From the NCBI GenBank assembly GCA_015680685.1, contig MNCI01011448.1, positions 186,001-250,000 on the forward strand: 64,000 bases of DNA. Direction: 5' to 3'. The DNA comes from Gnetum montanum. Its lineage: Eukaryota; Streptophyta; Gnetopsida; Gnetales; Gnetaceae. The first letter of the stretch is position 1, and each line of letters opens with the position of its first letter. The position numbers were made by a program, and so were the translations under genes. Under the pieces are notes generated by a model. The model had not been told where the DNA came from, did no database searches, and saw only the letters and a list, made by a program, of their open reading frames with translations. Shown here piece after piece: positions 51,891 to 62,599 of this stretch.

Positions 51891-52400
51891 AAAGAGAGTC
51901 TAATTTGAATGGACACCTCAATGCCAAGCCTCATTTGACAACCTCAAATAGGAGTTGGCTAAACTTCCAACAGTCTACCCTCCACAAGGATATAAATCAT
52001 TCTACATCTACCTTGCAACCTCTGACATATCCATCACTTCTTTACTTTGCCAAAAGCAAGATGATGGCTCAAAGGTCCCTGTATATTACCTAAGAAATGC
52101 GTTAGTGGCCCATGAAGAAAAATACAATGATGTGGAGAAGAATTTCCTTGCTTTAGTCTTTGCACTTAAGAAGTAGGGACACTATATTTTCCATAGCTAG
52201 GTAAACATCATTTGCAAATGCAATGTACTCTAGGCAATTACTACAAACGTTTATGAAAGTAGTTGAATTGCACAATGCAAAGCAATAACTACAAATTTTG
52301 ACCTGCACTTCATAGCACAAGCATCAACTAAAGGTCAAGAAATAGCCACACAACTCACTACTTTGCCAGTAAACAATCAAGCAATGATAGATCCAGAATT
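51891..52400 (+). pseudogene. Tat-D RNase H and connection
   Basis: FEWTPQCQASFDNLK, then KSFYIYLATSDISITSLLCQ, VYYLRNALVAHEEKYNDVEK and FLALVFALKK. It has no TAG at LCQK, where Tat-B has one. Degenerate like the Tat-B domain, it continues to KGQEIATQLTTLPVNNQA near 52,380. Confidence 0.8.
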
Positions 52401-52860
52401 TCTAGATGAGCATGTTAGTAGCATAGCCTAGTGCTTGCCAACTTTGAGGTGATCTTACACTTCAATGATGCTTCAACCTTTTAAGGGGTAGTGCCATTGC
52501 TATTATCATGTTCCCCTCGAGGGAGATTTGACCCTTCACTTATCACTTTGTATTTTCTTGCACCAACAATGTAGTGGAGTATGAAGGTCTCCTTATAGGA
52601 ATCTTAGTATCCCACAACCTAGGAATTCAAAACTTAGTAATTTTTAGGTGATTTGTAATTAGCCATTAACCAAGTTACAAAGGTTTATACCTGCAAAGCA
52701 CAACACTTACAACCTTACTGCGACTTGGCAAAGCACTTGCTCAAACAATTTGCAACCATAGATATCCAACATATTCCTCGTAATGAGAATTCCATTGTCG
52801 ATACATTAGCCACGCTAGCCTTAATCATTGCACCTAACATGTTTCATGTCTTAAATGCCT
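52401..52860 (+). pseudogene. Tat-D additional RNase H (aRH)
   Basis: Strongly shifted between frames. Traces are LHFNDAST (52,450), TYHFVFSCTNNVVEYEGLLI (about 52,540), AINQVTKVYTCKAQHLQPY (about 52,662) and DTLATLALI. These match the Tat-B aRH in order and confirm the Tat lineage. At least three frame changes. Confidence 0.75.
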
Positions 52861-54182
52861 TAGTAATGGATTACAATGAGTGCATCACATAAACAACTAA
52901 AATTACATCTATAGTTACAACAAGCATGACTCACACATAAGAATGATATGATGACATCAAATCATACCTTCAATAAGGTGAGCCCTTGCAACATTTAACC
53001 ACTACCAAAAAGGATGCAATGAAAAAATGATTGTGATAGTACATCCTCATAGGTGATAACACACTATGTTGTAGATTCTACAATGGCATACTAATAACCT
53101 ATGTTAGTGATAGTGAAGTGCAAACAATCATTGATCAAGTCCATGAGGGAATATTCAGAGGTCACATAGCACCCAAGGCAATGGCATCAAAAATTAGATG
53201 CTTAGGTTTCTATTGGCCTTACATGGAATTCAATTGCATCTCCAAGGTCAAGATGTGCAACATGTGTCAATGGCATTACAACTTAATGCACATGCCACCC
53301 ACTAAACTACATACCATGCAAATCACATGGCCATTCTAGCATTGGGGGTTGGATAACACAGGACCTATAATTCCTAACTCTTTTGTAAGACATAGCTTCA
53401 TCATAACTACATCCAAATACTTTACCAAGTGGGTTAAAGCTATTTCACTTAGAAAGACAACATTGCAACAGGTTTGCAAATTCATCCTTGACAACATAGT
53501 GACCTGATTTGGTCTATCCATGTCTATAGTCATAGATAACATGTCATAGTTTAGTAGTGCAGAAACTAAAGCTTTCTATGAACACCTTGGAATTAAGCAT
53601 TCCTTTTTGTCACCATACTACCAACAAGTGAATAGACAAGTAGAGGCTACAAATAAGGTCATCATCAACCTTTTGAAGAAGATTCTCAATAACAGCAAAT
53701 GACAATGGCACGAGTATTTAGTCTACACATTATGGGCCTACCTCACAGCACACATAATAGCAACAATTAAGACACCATATAGCCTTGTGTATGGGTCTAA
53801 AGAACTTTTACCTCTTGAATTGTAGGTTCCATCACTCTACGTGATTCTCTCAAGCTTCATCAACAAGGCTTAAAACAACGAGTTGAGAATCATTAACCTT
53901 GACTCTATAGAGGAGCACATGCAACTACTTGAACACATCGAATGGTACCAAGAGAAGCAATGGCAAAATCACTAACACAATCAGCATCAACACTTGATCG
54001 AGAGAGGGGACTTAGTTCTCAAGGCCATCCATGAACCCATAGATAAATTCTCAGCCAACTAGGAAGGACCTTTCTTGGTTAGCAAGACCTATGACAATAG
54101 GGCATTCAAGTTTGTTGATCTAGAAAACAATGAGTTTGCTAATCTAATCAACCAGTCATACTTGAAGCCATACTGCTCCTAG
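52861..54182 (+). pseudogene. Tat-D integrase
   Basis: Zinc-binding part at 53,118-53,280 (IIDQVHEGIFRGHIAPKAMA, then KVKMCNMCQWH). The core has LDNTGPIIPNSF (about 53,350), TKWVKAISLRKTTLQQ, VIDNMS followed by TAG at 53,547-53,549 (Gln of GPQF), and [20 protein letters not shown] with the catalytic Glu. TAG at 53,823-53,825 is at the Gln of LELQVPSL. The C-terminal domain has RGDLVLKAIHEPIDKFSAN, then TAG at 54,060-54,062 (Trp of NWEGP), FKFVDLENNEFANLINQSYL and the end at 54,182. No chromodomain. Confidence 0.88.
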
Positions 54183-54600
54183 TATGCAATGCTACATCAA
54201 TGAAAAAGCGAGGTAAGAAAGCATTCACTATGATGTTAAACTAGCATAGTAAGTTCACTATGACTTTAAACTAGTATAGAGTGTCCTTGGGTTACGATGT
54301 TAAACTAGCACCCACAGCATTCATCCAATATGACATTAAACTAGCACAGATAGTCCACTATGTCAATAAACTGGCATAGCTTGTCCTCGCATCATGACAT
54401 TAAATTAGCATAACATCCACTATCCGCTATGATGCTAAACTAGAACGTAGAAATCTTCTAGGACTATAAACTAGTGCAGCATAGTCTACCAGGACCTTAA
54501 ACTAGGTTCATGATCTATTAGGACCTTAAACTAGCATGGCATGAGGTCCACCAAGACCTTAAACTAGGTTCGTAGTTTAGCACACATAGCTCAACATGCA
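54183..54600 (+). repeat. TTAAACTAGCA minisatellite array, Tat-D 3' UTR
   Basis: About 11 units of about 30-40 bp. The first ones read CACTATGA(T/C)(G/T)TTAAACTAGCA; later ones change to ACCAGGACCTTAAACTAGGTT. The same change of type along the array is seen in Tat-B and Tat-C. Confidence 0.85.
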
Positions 54601-56041
54601 CAGTTCTATGGACAAGCAAGCACAAATACTCCATCACTTGCCCACACCTCACGGGTAAGGCAAGGTAGGGCATTGTAGTTCCAAAATGGAATTCATGTTA
54701 TCAAGGAAAAATCCTTTGGGACATTTGTAGCATTATCACCCTCAGCATTTTCCTAATCCTCCAAGGATGCCCTCAAGTATTTTGTTGACCTTGTAGAGCT
54801 ACCACCACCATTGCTAGTAGTACCACCCCTAGGCTACACTGGCAACATTACCAACCTTAAGTATTTCATTATTGGTTGGAGCTCTCATCATCAACACCAT
54901 CCATTAGAGTCCCAGTAGTACCATGGCCCAACCACAGCACTACCATCCAACAACCCTTACCATTGCCCAAGCTTGGAATCACATCCAATAGCTTGGCTCC
55001 CTACCATCTTGCTAGATTTCAAAGCTCTACTCCTTGGTGTAAAGTCTTGAGCACCTACATCACCATCACCATCACCCTCAACCACCTTTTTGGCCTCTTT
55101 TGGATGCTCGCTTCCAATGTGGCTACTGGATCTTTTGCAGCCTTCTGGCTCTAGCACCTACATTGGCCTTCCTACCTTGGCACTATAGGCTCTTGCAACT
55201 AGCCTAGCACTCGCAACACTTGCAATGCCCTTGCAACTAGTAGTTTGCTCTTATCTTATATGTTGTGTGGTTGTTTTCTTATCTTCTCTACATTGTGTTT
55301 GTAGGAAAAAGTACTAGATGCAGTCATTCAAAGATGCATTTCATCATAGCAGCAAGTCACCACATTACTCCGATGTGCCTAATTGGACTTGCCAAGCCAC
55401 TTGAGAGTGCACATCCCTATTACCCCACTATAACCTACTTGAATTTATCCTTTTACCTTACATTCCCCACTTTCCTTGCAAGCTTATTTGATGCACATGG
55501 CACCCTTCTTTCAGTTGACTGCAGAACCCATGATAGACATAATGCAACTCATCCCATGGGTAGCCTTTATGGGCTGGTCAACGTCCAAGCAGATGTAACA
55601 CAACTCATCCTGGGGAGGAAACACCTATCCTACAGTTGCGACATGGTTACCTCTAAGCAAAGCCCATTGAGTGGCATGCAGTCCACTTTATGATAAGACT
55701 CTTGTAGCTAGCATTTCACAAGAATAAAAGGGGTAAAACATGTCCCCAAGAGAAATCTAGCAAAGCTACAATTTTGCAATGGATCCAACCCTAAATTGAC
55801 ATCAGCCTTCTCATAAGAACTCTAATGAGAGGCCAACATGTTAGGGGTAATCCATTCTAGTGCTATAAGAACTCCAATAAGAGGTCATTGTTTTGGTGAA
55901 AAGCCACCTTGGTGTCATGATCATGGTCAACTATGCTAACCCTGCATCTTGTAGCATGATACACCATTTGCATCTCATTCCTTTCTTACTATCCTAAGCT
56001 AATTTCTTATATCCATTACCTTTAGCACTCTTGATCTTGGC
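54601..56041 (+). other. Tat-D 3' UTR
   Basis: Non-coding. It holds the conserved blocks AAAGATGCATTTCATCATAG (55,329) and, further on, two related lines ATAATGCAACTCATCCCATG (55,538) and GATGTAACACAACTCATCCT (55,590). A 142-codon frame at 55,265-55,693 spans these blocks, but the sister elements break it. CATGTCCCCAAGAGAAATC (55,738) and duplicated lines of AATAAGAGGTCATTG type follow. No clear polypurine tract remains before the LTR. Confidence 0.65.
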
Positions 56042-56385
56042 TAAAACACCACAAAATTTTCGGTCTCGGCATCTTGACTACAAATTTGGCTAAGTGTTAA
56101 AATGGTGGTACTTTGCCCAAATTTTTCTAAGTGTTGAGTGTAGTTAGCTCCAAATACTAGTTTTGCAAATTTTTTTCTAACTACTAACTTACGCATCCCA
56201 CACGTAACACAGGGTGAGTGTAGCAAGATATAGAAATTTTTCTAAGTCTTGTGTTATGCTCCCATTACCCCTACTATGCTCTAGATCATAGCTAGCACAA
56301 GCCTCCAATTTTGCAAAATCTTTTCTAACTACAGAGTTACACATCCCATGTGTAACTTAGGGCAAGTGTAGTAAGTTGCTACACT

Positions 56386-56409
56386 TTGCTATGCTCTAGA
56401 GCATAGCAA
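56386..56409. repeat. Perfect 24-bp palindrome in Tat-E U3
   Basis: Half-site TTGCTATGCTCT, fully symmetrical about CT|AG. Confidence 0.93.
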
Positions 56410-57023
56410 GCGTAGCCAACACACAAATGGCTAGTCTTGCAAAAGGTTTTCTAAGTGTTGTGTTACCCTTCCATTACCCTTGCAACACTTTAGAGTGTAT
56501 CTAGCATGAGACACCAGTTTTGCAAAAAATTTTCTAACTACTGAGTTACACATCCCACATGTAACATGAGGTGAGTGTAGCAAGCTGCAAAAATGTTTTT
56601 GTGTTATGCTATGCTTCCATTGCCCCTACTATGTTCTAGAGCATAGCTAGCACCTTAATGGCTAGTTTTGTCTAGGTATCAAGCTAGAATTTGTCAAGCT
56701 AGCTCAGCATGGAAGAGGCATTTGGTAGATTTTCTAACTTCTAAGGCTACCCCTCCTACTACACTCTAGAGTGTAGCTAGCATAGCAAGAATAAGGACTA
56801 CAATTTTTACCAGATTCTTCTAAGTTTCCATGATATGCCCTATCCTCGAGGAGTGCCCCATGTCCCACAAGTAACACAAAATGAGCATAGCAACTAGAGT
56901 TAGAAAAGTTTTTGAACTTTTTTGGTCACCTCCAGACTTAGAAAATTTTCTAAATTTTTCTCATAGTCCTACCTATCACACCACAATGTGGCACCTGATC
57001 TAGATTTTGGATTAACCCTAGCC

Positions 57024-57033
57024 CTATAAATAC
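57024..57033 (+). promoter_or_regulatory. TATA box, Tat-D/E LTR
   Basis: CTATAAATAC preceded by ACCCTAGCC. Confidence 0.8.
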
Positions 57034-57124
57034 CCCTGCATGCCAATGTTTTAGGGGTTAGGCTTCCATTTTTAAGGTTGTTGGAAATTGGCACTTTCAT
57101 TTGGCATTTGGATATTTTGGCATC

Positions 57125-57485
57125 CCTACACTGCATGGTACACCATGGTCCTGTTGTAGCCTTGCACTACATGGTAAACTATGGTCTTTTTGCAGCCTTG
57201 TAGCACATGGTACATTGTAGTCCTATTGCAGCCTTTCACTACATGGTACACCGTAGTCTTGTTGCAGCCCTACACCACATGATACATTGCAGTCCTATTG
57301 CAGCCTTTCACCGTATGGTACATTGTAGCCCTGTTGTAGCCCTACAAAGCACTACACGATACACCACAACCCCATTGTAGCCCTGCACTACACAATACAT
57401 TGTGGTCCCATTGTAGCCTTCCACTGCATGGTACACTGTAGCCCCATTGTAGCCCTACAAAACATCACACGGTACACTGTGGTGG
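57125..57485 (+). repeat. 36-bp minisatellite in Tat-E U5 (about 9.5 copies)
   Basis: Units of the type CACTACATGGTACATTGTAG plus TCCTATTGCAGCCTTT, alternating slightly (CCTACA or CCTTTC ends). Not present in the LTRs of Tat-B, C or D. Confidence 0.88.
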
Positions 57486-58063
57486 CCAACCTAGTAGGCA
57501 TAGTTCATTATGGTGAGCACTAGACTTCACAATCCAACATCACCAAGACTATGACTATGCTCACATTGCACCTGTTGTACACTATGTACCTTTTGAGATC
57601 CTTTTAAAGTTAACTATGCTCCCATTCGAGGTGCTGTTCCATTTCTTTCTTCCATTTCTAGCATTTCTCTTATGTCTTTTCACATTTTTTGATGCATTAT
57701 CACACTATACTATGCTCAGGTAGTAGTCTCCATTAGTTGACATCCTCATTTTAGTTGAAACCCTTGGCTACACTCACCCCCATTCTATGGCTATGCTCTA
57801 CACTTGGCATCATGAAACACCACTTTGACCCTTAGCACCATTTTTGTGTTATTTGCATTTACACTTCAACTAACCATGCCATCCTCTAGTTGCACCCACT
57901 ACCTTGGTTGCAATCGATAAAGTCCCTATTTAATCAACAAGATTGTCCATGGCACTACACCTTCATTTCCAACAAAGCCCTCGCATGAATGCAGGGTTAC
58001 AGCTATGCATCCATTGATCCCTCAGTGATTCCAGCCACCAACATTTTTGGTCGTTACATTTTT

Positions 58064-58082
58064 TGGTGCTAAAAGGAGGTCC
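58064..58082 (+). other. Primer-binding site, Tat-E
   Basis: TGGTGCTAAAAGGAGGTCC, five bases after the LTR end; 15 of 19 bases match Tat-B. Confidence 0.68.
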
Positions 58083-58289
58083 TCGTCATTTCTTTTTACA
58101 TTTTTTGATTATTGTCCCACATGCTCTCTCCACCACTAGTTGGTGTAGATTGGACCCTGTCATCAATTCCCTTGAAACCTTGCTAGAGAAAAGTGAAAGC
58201 ATATTTTTGGCACTTAACGAAAATTATAGGTTCTTGAGAGAGCGTAGCTGGCTCCAGTGTAGCAAGAATATTACAAGAGTTAGCCATTT

Positions 58290-58600
58290 TCAGTAGCTTT
58301 CATAGTTAGCATTTTTTTTACATTTTCCATTCTTAGCATTTTTTTTTTTGCATTTTCATACTTAGCATTTTTTCTACATTTTCATACTTAGCCAAAATTT
58401 TACAGTTTCATACTTAGCCAAATTTTTTACAATTTTACACTTAGTAAATTTTTTGCAGTTTCCATACTTAGCCATTTTTCTGCATTTTTACACTCAGTCA
58501 TTTTTATACTTAGCCATTTTTCTGCTACAGGTAGAGTTAGTCATTTTTTTGTAGTTTTTAAAGTTAGCCATTCTTTTTTTTTTTTTTTTTGCAAACAAAA
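58290..58600 (+). repeat. T-rich leader repeat, Tat-E
   Basis: About ten units of TTTTTACATTTTCATACTTAG type, roughly 25-30 bp and variable. Related pieces lie in the Tat-D leader and at 48,480-48,730. Confidence 0.78.
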
Positions 58601-58618
58601 ATTCTCACAACCTGATCT

Positions 58619-61400
58619 ATGAACATGAATCCTGATCAACCTTCCACATCAGTGTCTAACACATTTGACACCATGATCCACCCAAAGTATGCTATGCTAA
58701 GCCATGAACAATACAATTTTTTTTGTGCCAAAATCCAAGCGGGATTACTAATGAATTGCTATGACTTGGAGGTAAAATGGGACTACAAAAGAGTCCATTG
58801 GGATGGATGGAAGTACAACCCTTCCTTATTCGACATAATCCCACTCATGGAGTCCTACCACTAGTTTTTATCCCAACTCATCTGTGCAAATGAGCATGAT
58901 GAAGGGACAACCTATGAGGAAGCCTCACAAGAGGAAGAAGATGAGTTTGAGGCCCACTCCATACACAAGAGCCCCCTCTACACTATCTTCCAACAACTAC
59001 TCCTTAATATAGCCCCTCCTCAGTTCAGTCCATCCATCCTCTCTAAGATTGTAACCATGCCAATTCAGCCTTCCTTGCAAGTAACCACTACATTTTCCCA
59101 ACCTTATGCTCATGCGAGGCCACCTCCCAGCCCTAGATGACTCAGGCATCCTACATTCCACTTGTCTCATGAGCATCCATAGTGTCCGTACAACCCACTC
59201 AAGTGTGGTCCACCTTGGTTACCACACCCATCCCTCAGCCAACACATCAACTAAACCCATCTTCTATGACATTAAATTGGCAATGACCATCTACTATGAT
59301 GTTAAACTGGCAATGATCATCCACTACTACATTAAACTAGAAATGACTATCCACTATGATGTTAAATTGGCAATGATCATTTGCTACGACATTAAACTGA
59401 CAAACTCCATAATCAAAAATTTGATCCTATACTATGAAATCAACACAAGCCTAGCCAATGCGATTGGCCAACACATCTCCAATCTTGGATTAGGAATTCC
59501 AGCTAATCCAAAGTTTGATGGAGGAGATCAACCAACTCAAAGCTACCTCCTCTAAAACCATCAAGGTGGTGGACTTATATTGAGATGACCCCATAAGTCC
59601 TATGGTTCTTCCCCTAACTCTTCCAACTAGGGTCCAACTACCTCAACTCTCCAAGTACAATGGTAAAGGGGACCTCAACACACACTTGGTTATATTTTGA
59701 TCCAAGTGCCTACTTCATCAAGCCTGGACACATGCCATCATGCACATGTTTCCCATGTCACTCACTGACAAGGCCTTAGACTGGTATCGTGTGCTACCTA
59801 AGGCCTCAATCTCTTCTTTGGAGGATCTCATAAGCTAGTTTGTGACATGCTTCAAGTACAACCTAAAGCTTGAAGCAACCCTCGACCAACTCATGCAATT
59901 CAAGTAGGGACCCCTAGAGCCCTTGCCAAAATTCCTTCAACAGTAAAACATCACATTGAGAAAAATGCGTGAACCCCTAGTAGAGACACCTACTAGCCAT
60001 CTTCAAGGGTGTAGTAAACAAATTCATCAAGTCCAAATTGTATCACCTAGCTTTGAAGTCTCTTAGCCAAGCCTTTTTCCAAACGAAGGGTATAGAGGAG
60101 GTAGCACAAGCCAGCAATGACCCATCCTACGTGGCCTATAGAAACCAACATGTGTGCAAGAAAAATGCAATAGTGAGAATAGTGGCCACAAGCACAAAAA
60201 CAACCAACTGGTGCCTGATGACTAAGTAGCCTAAGGCCCCAACTCACAAAGCTACCAACTCTAGTGCCAACTCACCTACATTGGTAGGGGCCATTCCAAG
60301 GCCCAACTTTGAGCACAAGGATCACTCAAAGTATACATCATTATTGATTGAACCCTATAAACTACTGGAGAAACACCTAAAAGCTAAGTGAATCTAATAC
60401 AAACACATATTAGAGATTTCCTACCAAAAATATGACAAGTATTGCAAACTCCTAAGGAAATCCACCTCAGTAGTACCAAATGAGCCCCTAGTCCCACAAC
60501 AGTTCAAGTTGGATTAATACTATCATTACCACTAGATGTCTAGTTAGAGTATAGAAAATTGTTGGGCTTTGTAGGATGATCTGCAAAGAATGGTAGAATG
60601 GGACCAATTGGTACTTCACATAGTGAGCTAATCTAATGTAGAAGATGCCCCTTGCATCATAAACTCCATTAGCATAGGTGGCAAGTCTAAACCTACATAA
60701 CAACCTTTTGTGATCTGTGTGCCTCCTAGCAAGGAAAGTATCTCCTCAAACTCCACAAGTGAGAGGCCCCCATTTGTTATCAAAGTGCCACCTTGGGCAT
60801 CGAAAACACCCTACTGGTTAAGATCCCACAGCAATTATCCACTAAGACATTAAATTGGCATGATGCAGCAACAACAACTAGTAAACAACCTTTTGTCATC
60901 AAGATACCATAACAAGTTGGCCTTGCAACAACTCCTAAATCATTGTTTGTCATAAGGATGTCACAACATGATGGCCCCTCACTTACCCAAAGCCCAACAC
61001 TGGGCAACATCTCAGTCTCTCCTTCTTCAAGGGCTAACTGCACTAGCAACCCAAGTAGGCCTACCAAATGACAATGCAAGAAGATGAATGAGCATCTTAC
61101 AACCCCCATGGCTGAAGCAAAGGCCACAACCAACAAGCAACAACTAAGCACTAGGGCCCCTACCCCCAAGTAGGCTAAGTAAGCCAAGCCCAAGTCCCCT
61201 CCACAAGAGATCTATCTCTCAAGCTACATAGAGGAGGTCAAGCCTAACACAATGGCTGATGACAAGGACTTTGTAGCTACACTAACCTAGGTGAAATAAA
61301 TTCTTAAGCAAAAGAATACAATGTTGAGCTTGTATGACCTATTTATGACCTCATCTACTCACTGCTAAGCATTGGCCTAGATGTTGGACTCCATTCCTAT
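58619..61400 (+). pseudogene. Tat-E gag (decayed)
   Basis: Starts MNMNPDQPSTS (58,619) with an 81-codon open N-terminal part (HEQYNFFCAKIQAGL, WDYKRVHWDGWKYNPSLFD). An acidic EEASQEEEDEFEAH stretch and Pro-rich linker follow, then an in-phase 30-bp repeat (59,262-59,410). The core is at about 59,490-60,070: EFQLIQSLMEEINQLKATSS, QLSKYNGKGDLNTHLVIF, ALDWYRVLPKASISSLEDL, TAG at 59,836-59,838 (Gln in Tat-B), FVTCFKYNLKLEATLDQLM, then IFKGVVNKFIKSKLYHLA. The linker and a poor zinc knuckle region (about 60,510) follow. Confidence 0.85.
59262..59410 (+). repeat. In-phase minisatellite inside Tat-E gag
   Basis: Five 30-bp units such as CACTATGATGTTAAACTGGC. In the gag phase they encode a ten-residue repeat of STMMLNWQ-x-S type, like the LNYQ repeats of Tat-A gag. 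In another phase they read YYDVKLAMII, open for 149 codons, but that phase is not the gag frame. Confidence 0.8.
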
Positions 61401-62090
61401 TATGGAGGACATCCCTATAGATGAAAACATCATCCATGCAACAATGTTGCTCCTTGCATAATAGGAATCAAGTTCAACATCCCTAGTGTTTCGTGATGAT
61501 GCAATCAAGGTCAACCCCAAATGAGGGGAGGTTATTATAGCTCCACTATCCATTAGCATACATGTTGGATAGTGCATGATCTACAGAGTACATGTTGATG
61601 ATGGTGAAGCAACAAATGTAGTCTTGTACTCTGTCATCAACAAGTTAGGCCTAGAAGATGAAATTAGGTCAACCAAAACTACATATCTAAAATCCTTCAA
61701 TGGATCATGCATTGATGTGATGGGTACAATCAACTTAGCCTTCATGGTAGGAGAGAAATTCCATACTAGTGCAGATTTCACTATCATAGAGTAGATGCCA
61801 AGCTTCAACCTAATCTTGGGTAGGCCTTGGCTAGCTCAACTATGAGCTTTCTCCTCTCCCATCCACCAAGAAGTCCACCTTACATACAAAGGTGGTCAAG
61901 TTATCATCCATGATGATAATGACTCCTCTCTAGCAATCCACAACATAGACATGGAGCAAGTATCAAAGATGGAGTTTCTTGGTGATGCATCTACGACAAC
62001 CAATGCAATGCATAAGGTCAACACACCCAAATGAGCAGTTGAAGCCAATAGCTTTCGAAAGGGCCATGGGCACTACACATTCCCTAATCC
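61401..62090 (+). pseudogene. Tat-E protease
   Basis: YRVHVDDGEATNVVLYSVIN holds the active-site loop D-D-G (about 61,591), followed by KLGLEDEIRSTKTTYLKSFN, MGTINLAFMVGEKF, a TAG after the TIIE block (about 61,793), FNLILGRPWLAQL (61,805-61,844) and SPIHQEVHLTYKGGQ, then VIIHDDNDSS and a decayed tail. This is the best-kept protease in the window, with one stop in the core. Confidence 0.87.
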
Positions 62091-62599
62091 AAACTAGATT
62101 AGAAAATAATTTCCCAATCAAGGCACTTCCTTGGATAAAAATATGCTAGGCTCTTGCCTACCCCTTGCCTCCACTTTCCATGCATTTTTTACTTTTGTTT
62201 ACATTACACTAGCTTATGCATTTACATTTTTCCTGCTTGCTTAGATCATGCATTTCATTTTGTTCACACATTTTCTACTTTGTTTATGCATTCATCAACT
62301 TACCTTACACATTTCATTTGGAAAACATAAAAATCATAAAACTAAAATTGTAAGAAAAAAAACATGATGGCCTGAAAAGGCCTTAAACTAGCCCATGGTC
62401 CAAAATGGCTTTAAACTAGTAACCTATGGCCCTCCATGCCCTTAAACTAGCAACATACAGCCTAAAATGGCCTTAAATCATCAACCCTTTGCAATGGCCT
62501 AAAATGGCCTTAAAATAGTGATGGCCCAAAATGACCCAAAACTAGCAACACTCAATAGCTTGAAATAGCCTTAAACTATCATTATGGCCTAGAATGGCC
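62091..62599 (+). repeat. Tat-E PR-3'UTR spacer with minisatellite
   Basis: A T-rich start (62,180-62,310) followed by about eight units of GGCC(T/C)(A/G)AAATGGCCTTAAA and CTAGCAAC (62,365-62,600), the same unit as in the Tat-D spacer. Confidence 0.8.

Larger units (their letters stand above)
38133..58058 (+). mobile_element. Tat-D: autonomous-type Tat element with a gene-bearing insert
   Basis: Order: 5' LTR (38,133-39,824), PBS, leader, gag (from 40,313), PR (to about 43,950), spacer with a 5.9 kb insert, RT-RH-aRH-IN (about 50,705-54,182), minisatellite, 3' UTR, then the LTR at 56,042-58,058, which is shared with Tat-E. The two flanking LTRs belong to one family but are only moderately alike, and the right one has a U5 minisatellite that the left lacks. 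The unit may therefore be a recombination product and not a single insertion. All domains carry stops. Confidence 0.8.
56042..58058 (+). mobile_element. LTR shared by Tat-D (3') and Tat-E (5'), 2,017 bp
   Basis: Starts TAAAACACCACAAAATTTT (TG decayed to TA) and ends TTGGTCGTTACA. The TATA box is at 57,024-57,033. U3 carries repeated TTTTCTAAGTGT boxes and CTAG-centred palindromes, including a perfect 24-bp one at 56,386-56,409 and an 18-bp one at 56,759-56,776. R/U5 contains a 36-bp minisatellite (57,125-57,485), which accounts for the greater length. The conserved U5 block lies at 57,920-57,960. Internal sequence continues on both sides: 3' UTR on the left, PBS and gag on the right. Confidence 0.87.

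Noticed and set aside
55265-55693. 142-codon frame as a possible extra 3' ORF of the Tat elements
   Set aside because: Tat-C (36,081-36,344, minus) gives a similar peptide, but Tat-E is broken by stops and the similarity is as strong in other phases, so a conserved non-coding block explains it better.
59106-59555. 149-codon frame with a YYDVKLAM repeat, at first sight a repeat protein
   Set aside because: It is not the gag phase. The gag core downstream (EFQLIQSL) and the Tat-A repeat are both in the neighbouring phase. Openness follows from the repeat having no stop in that frame.
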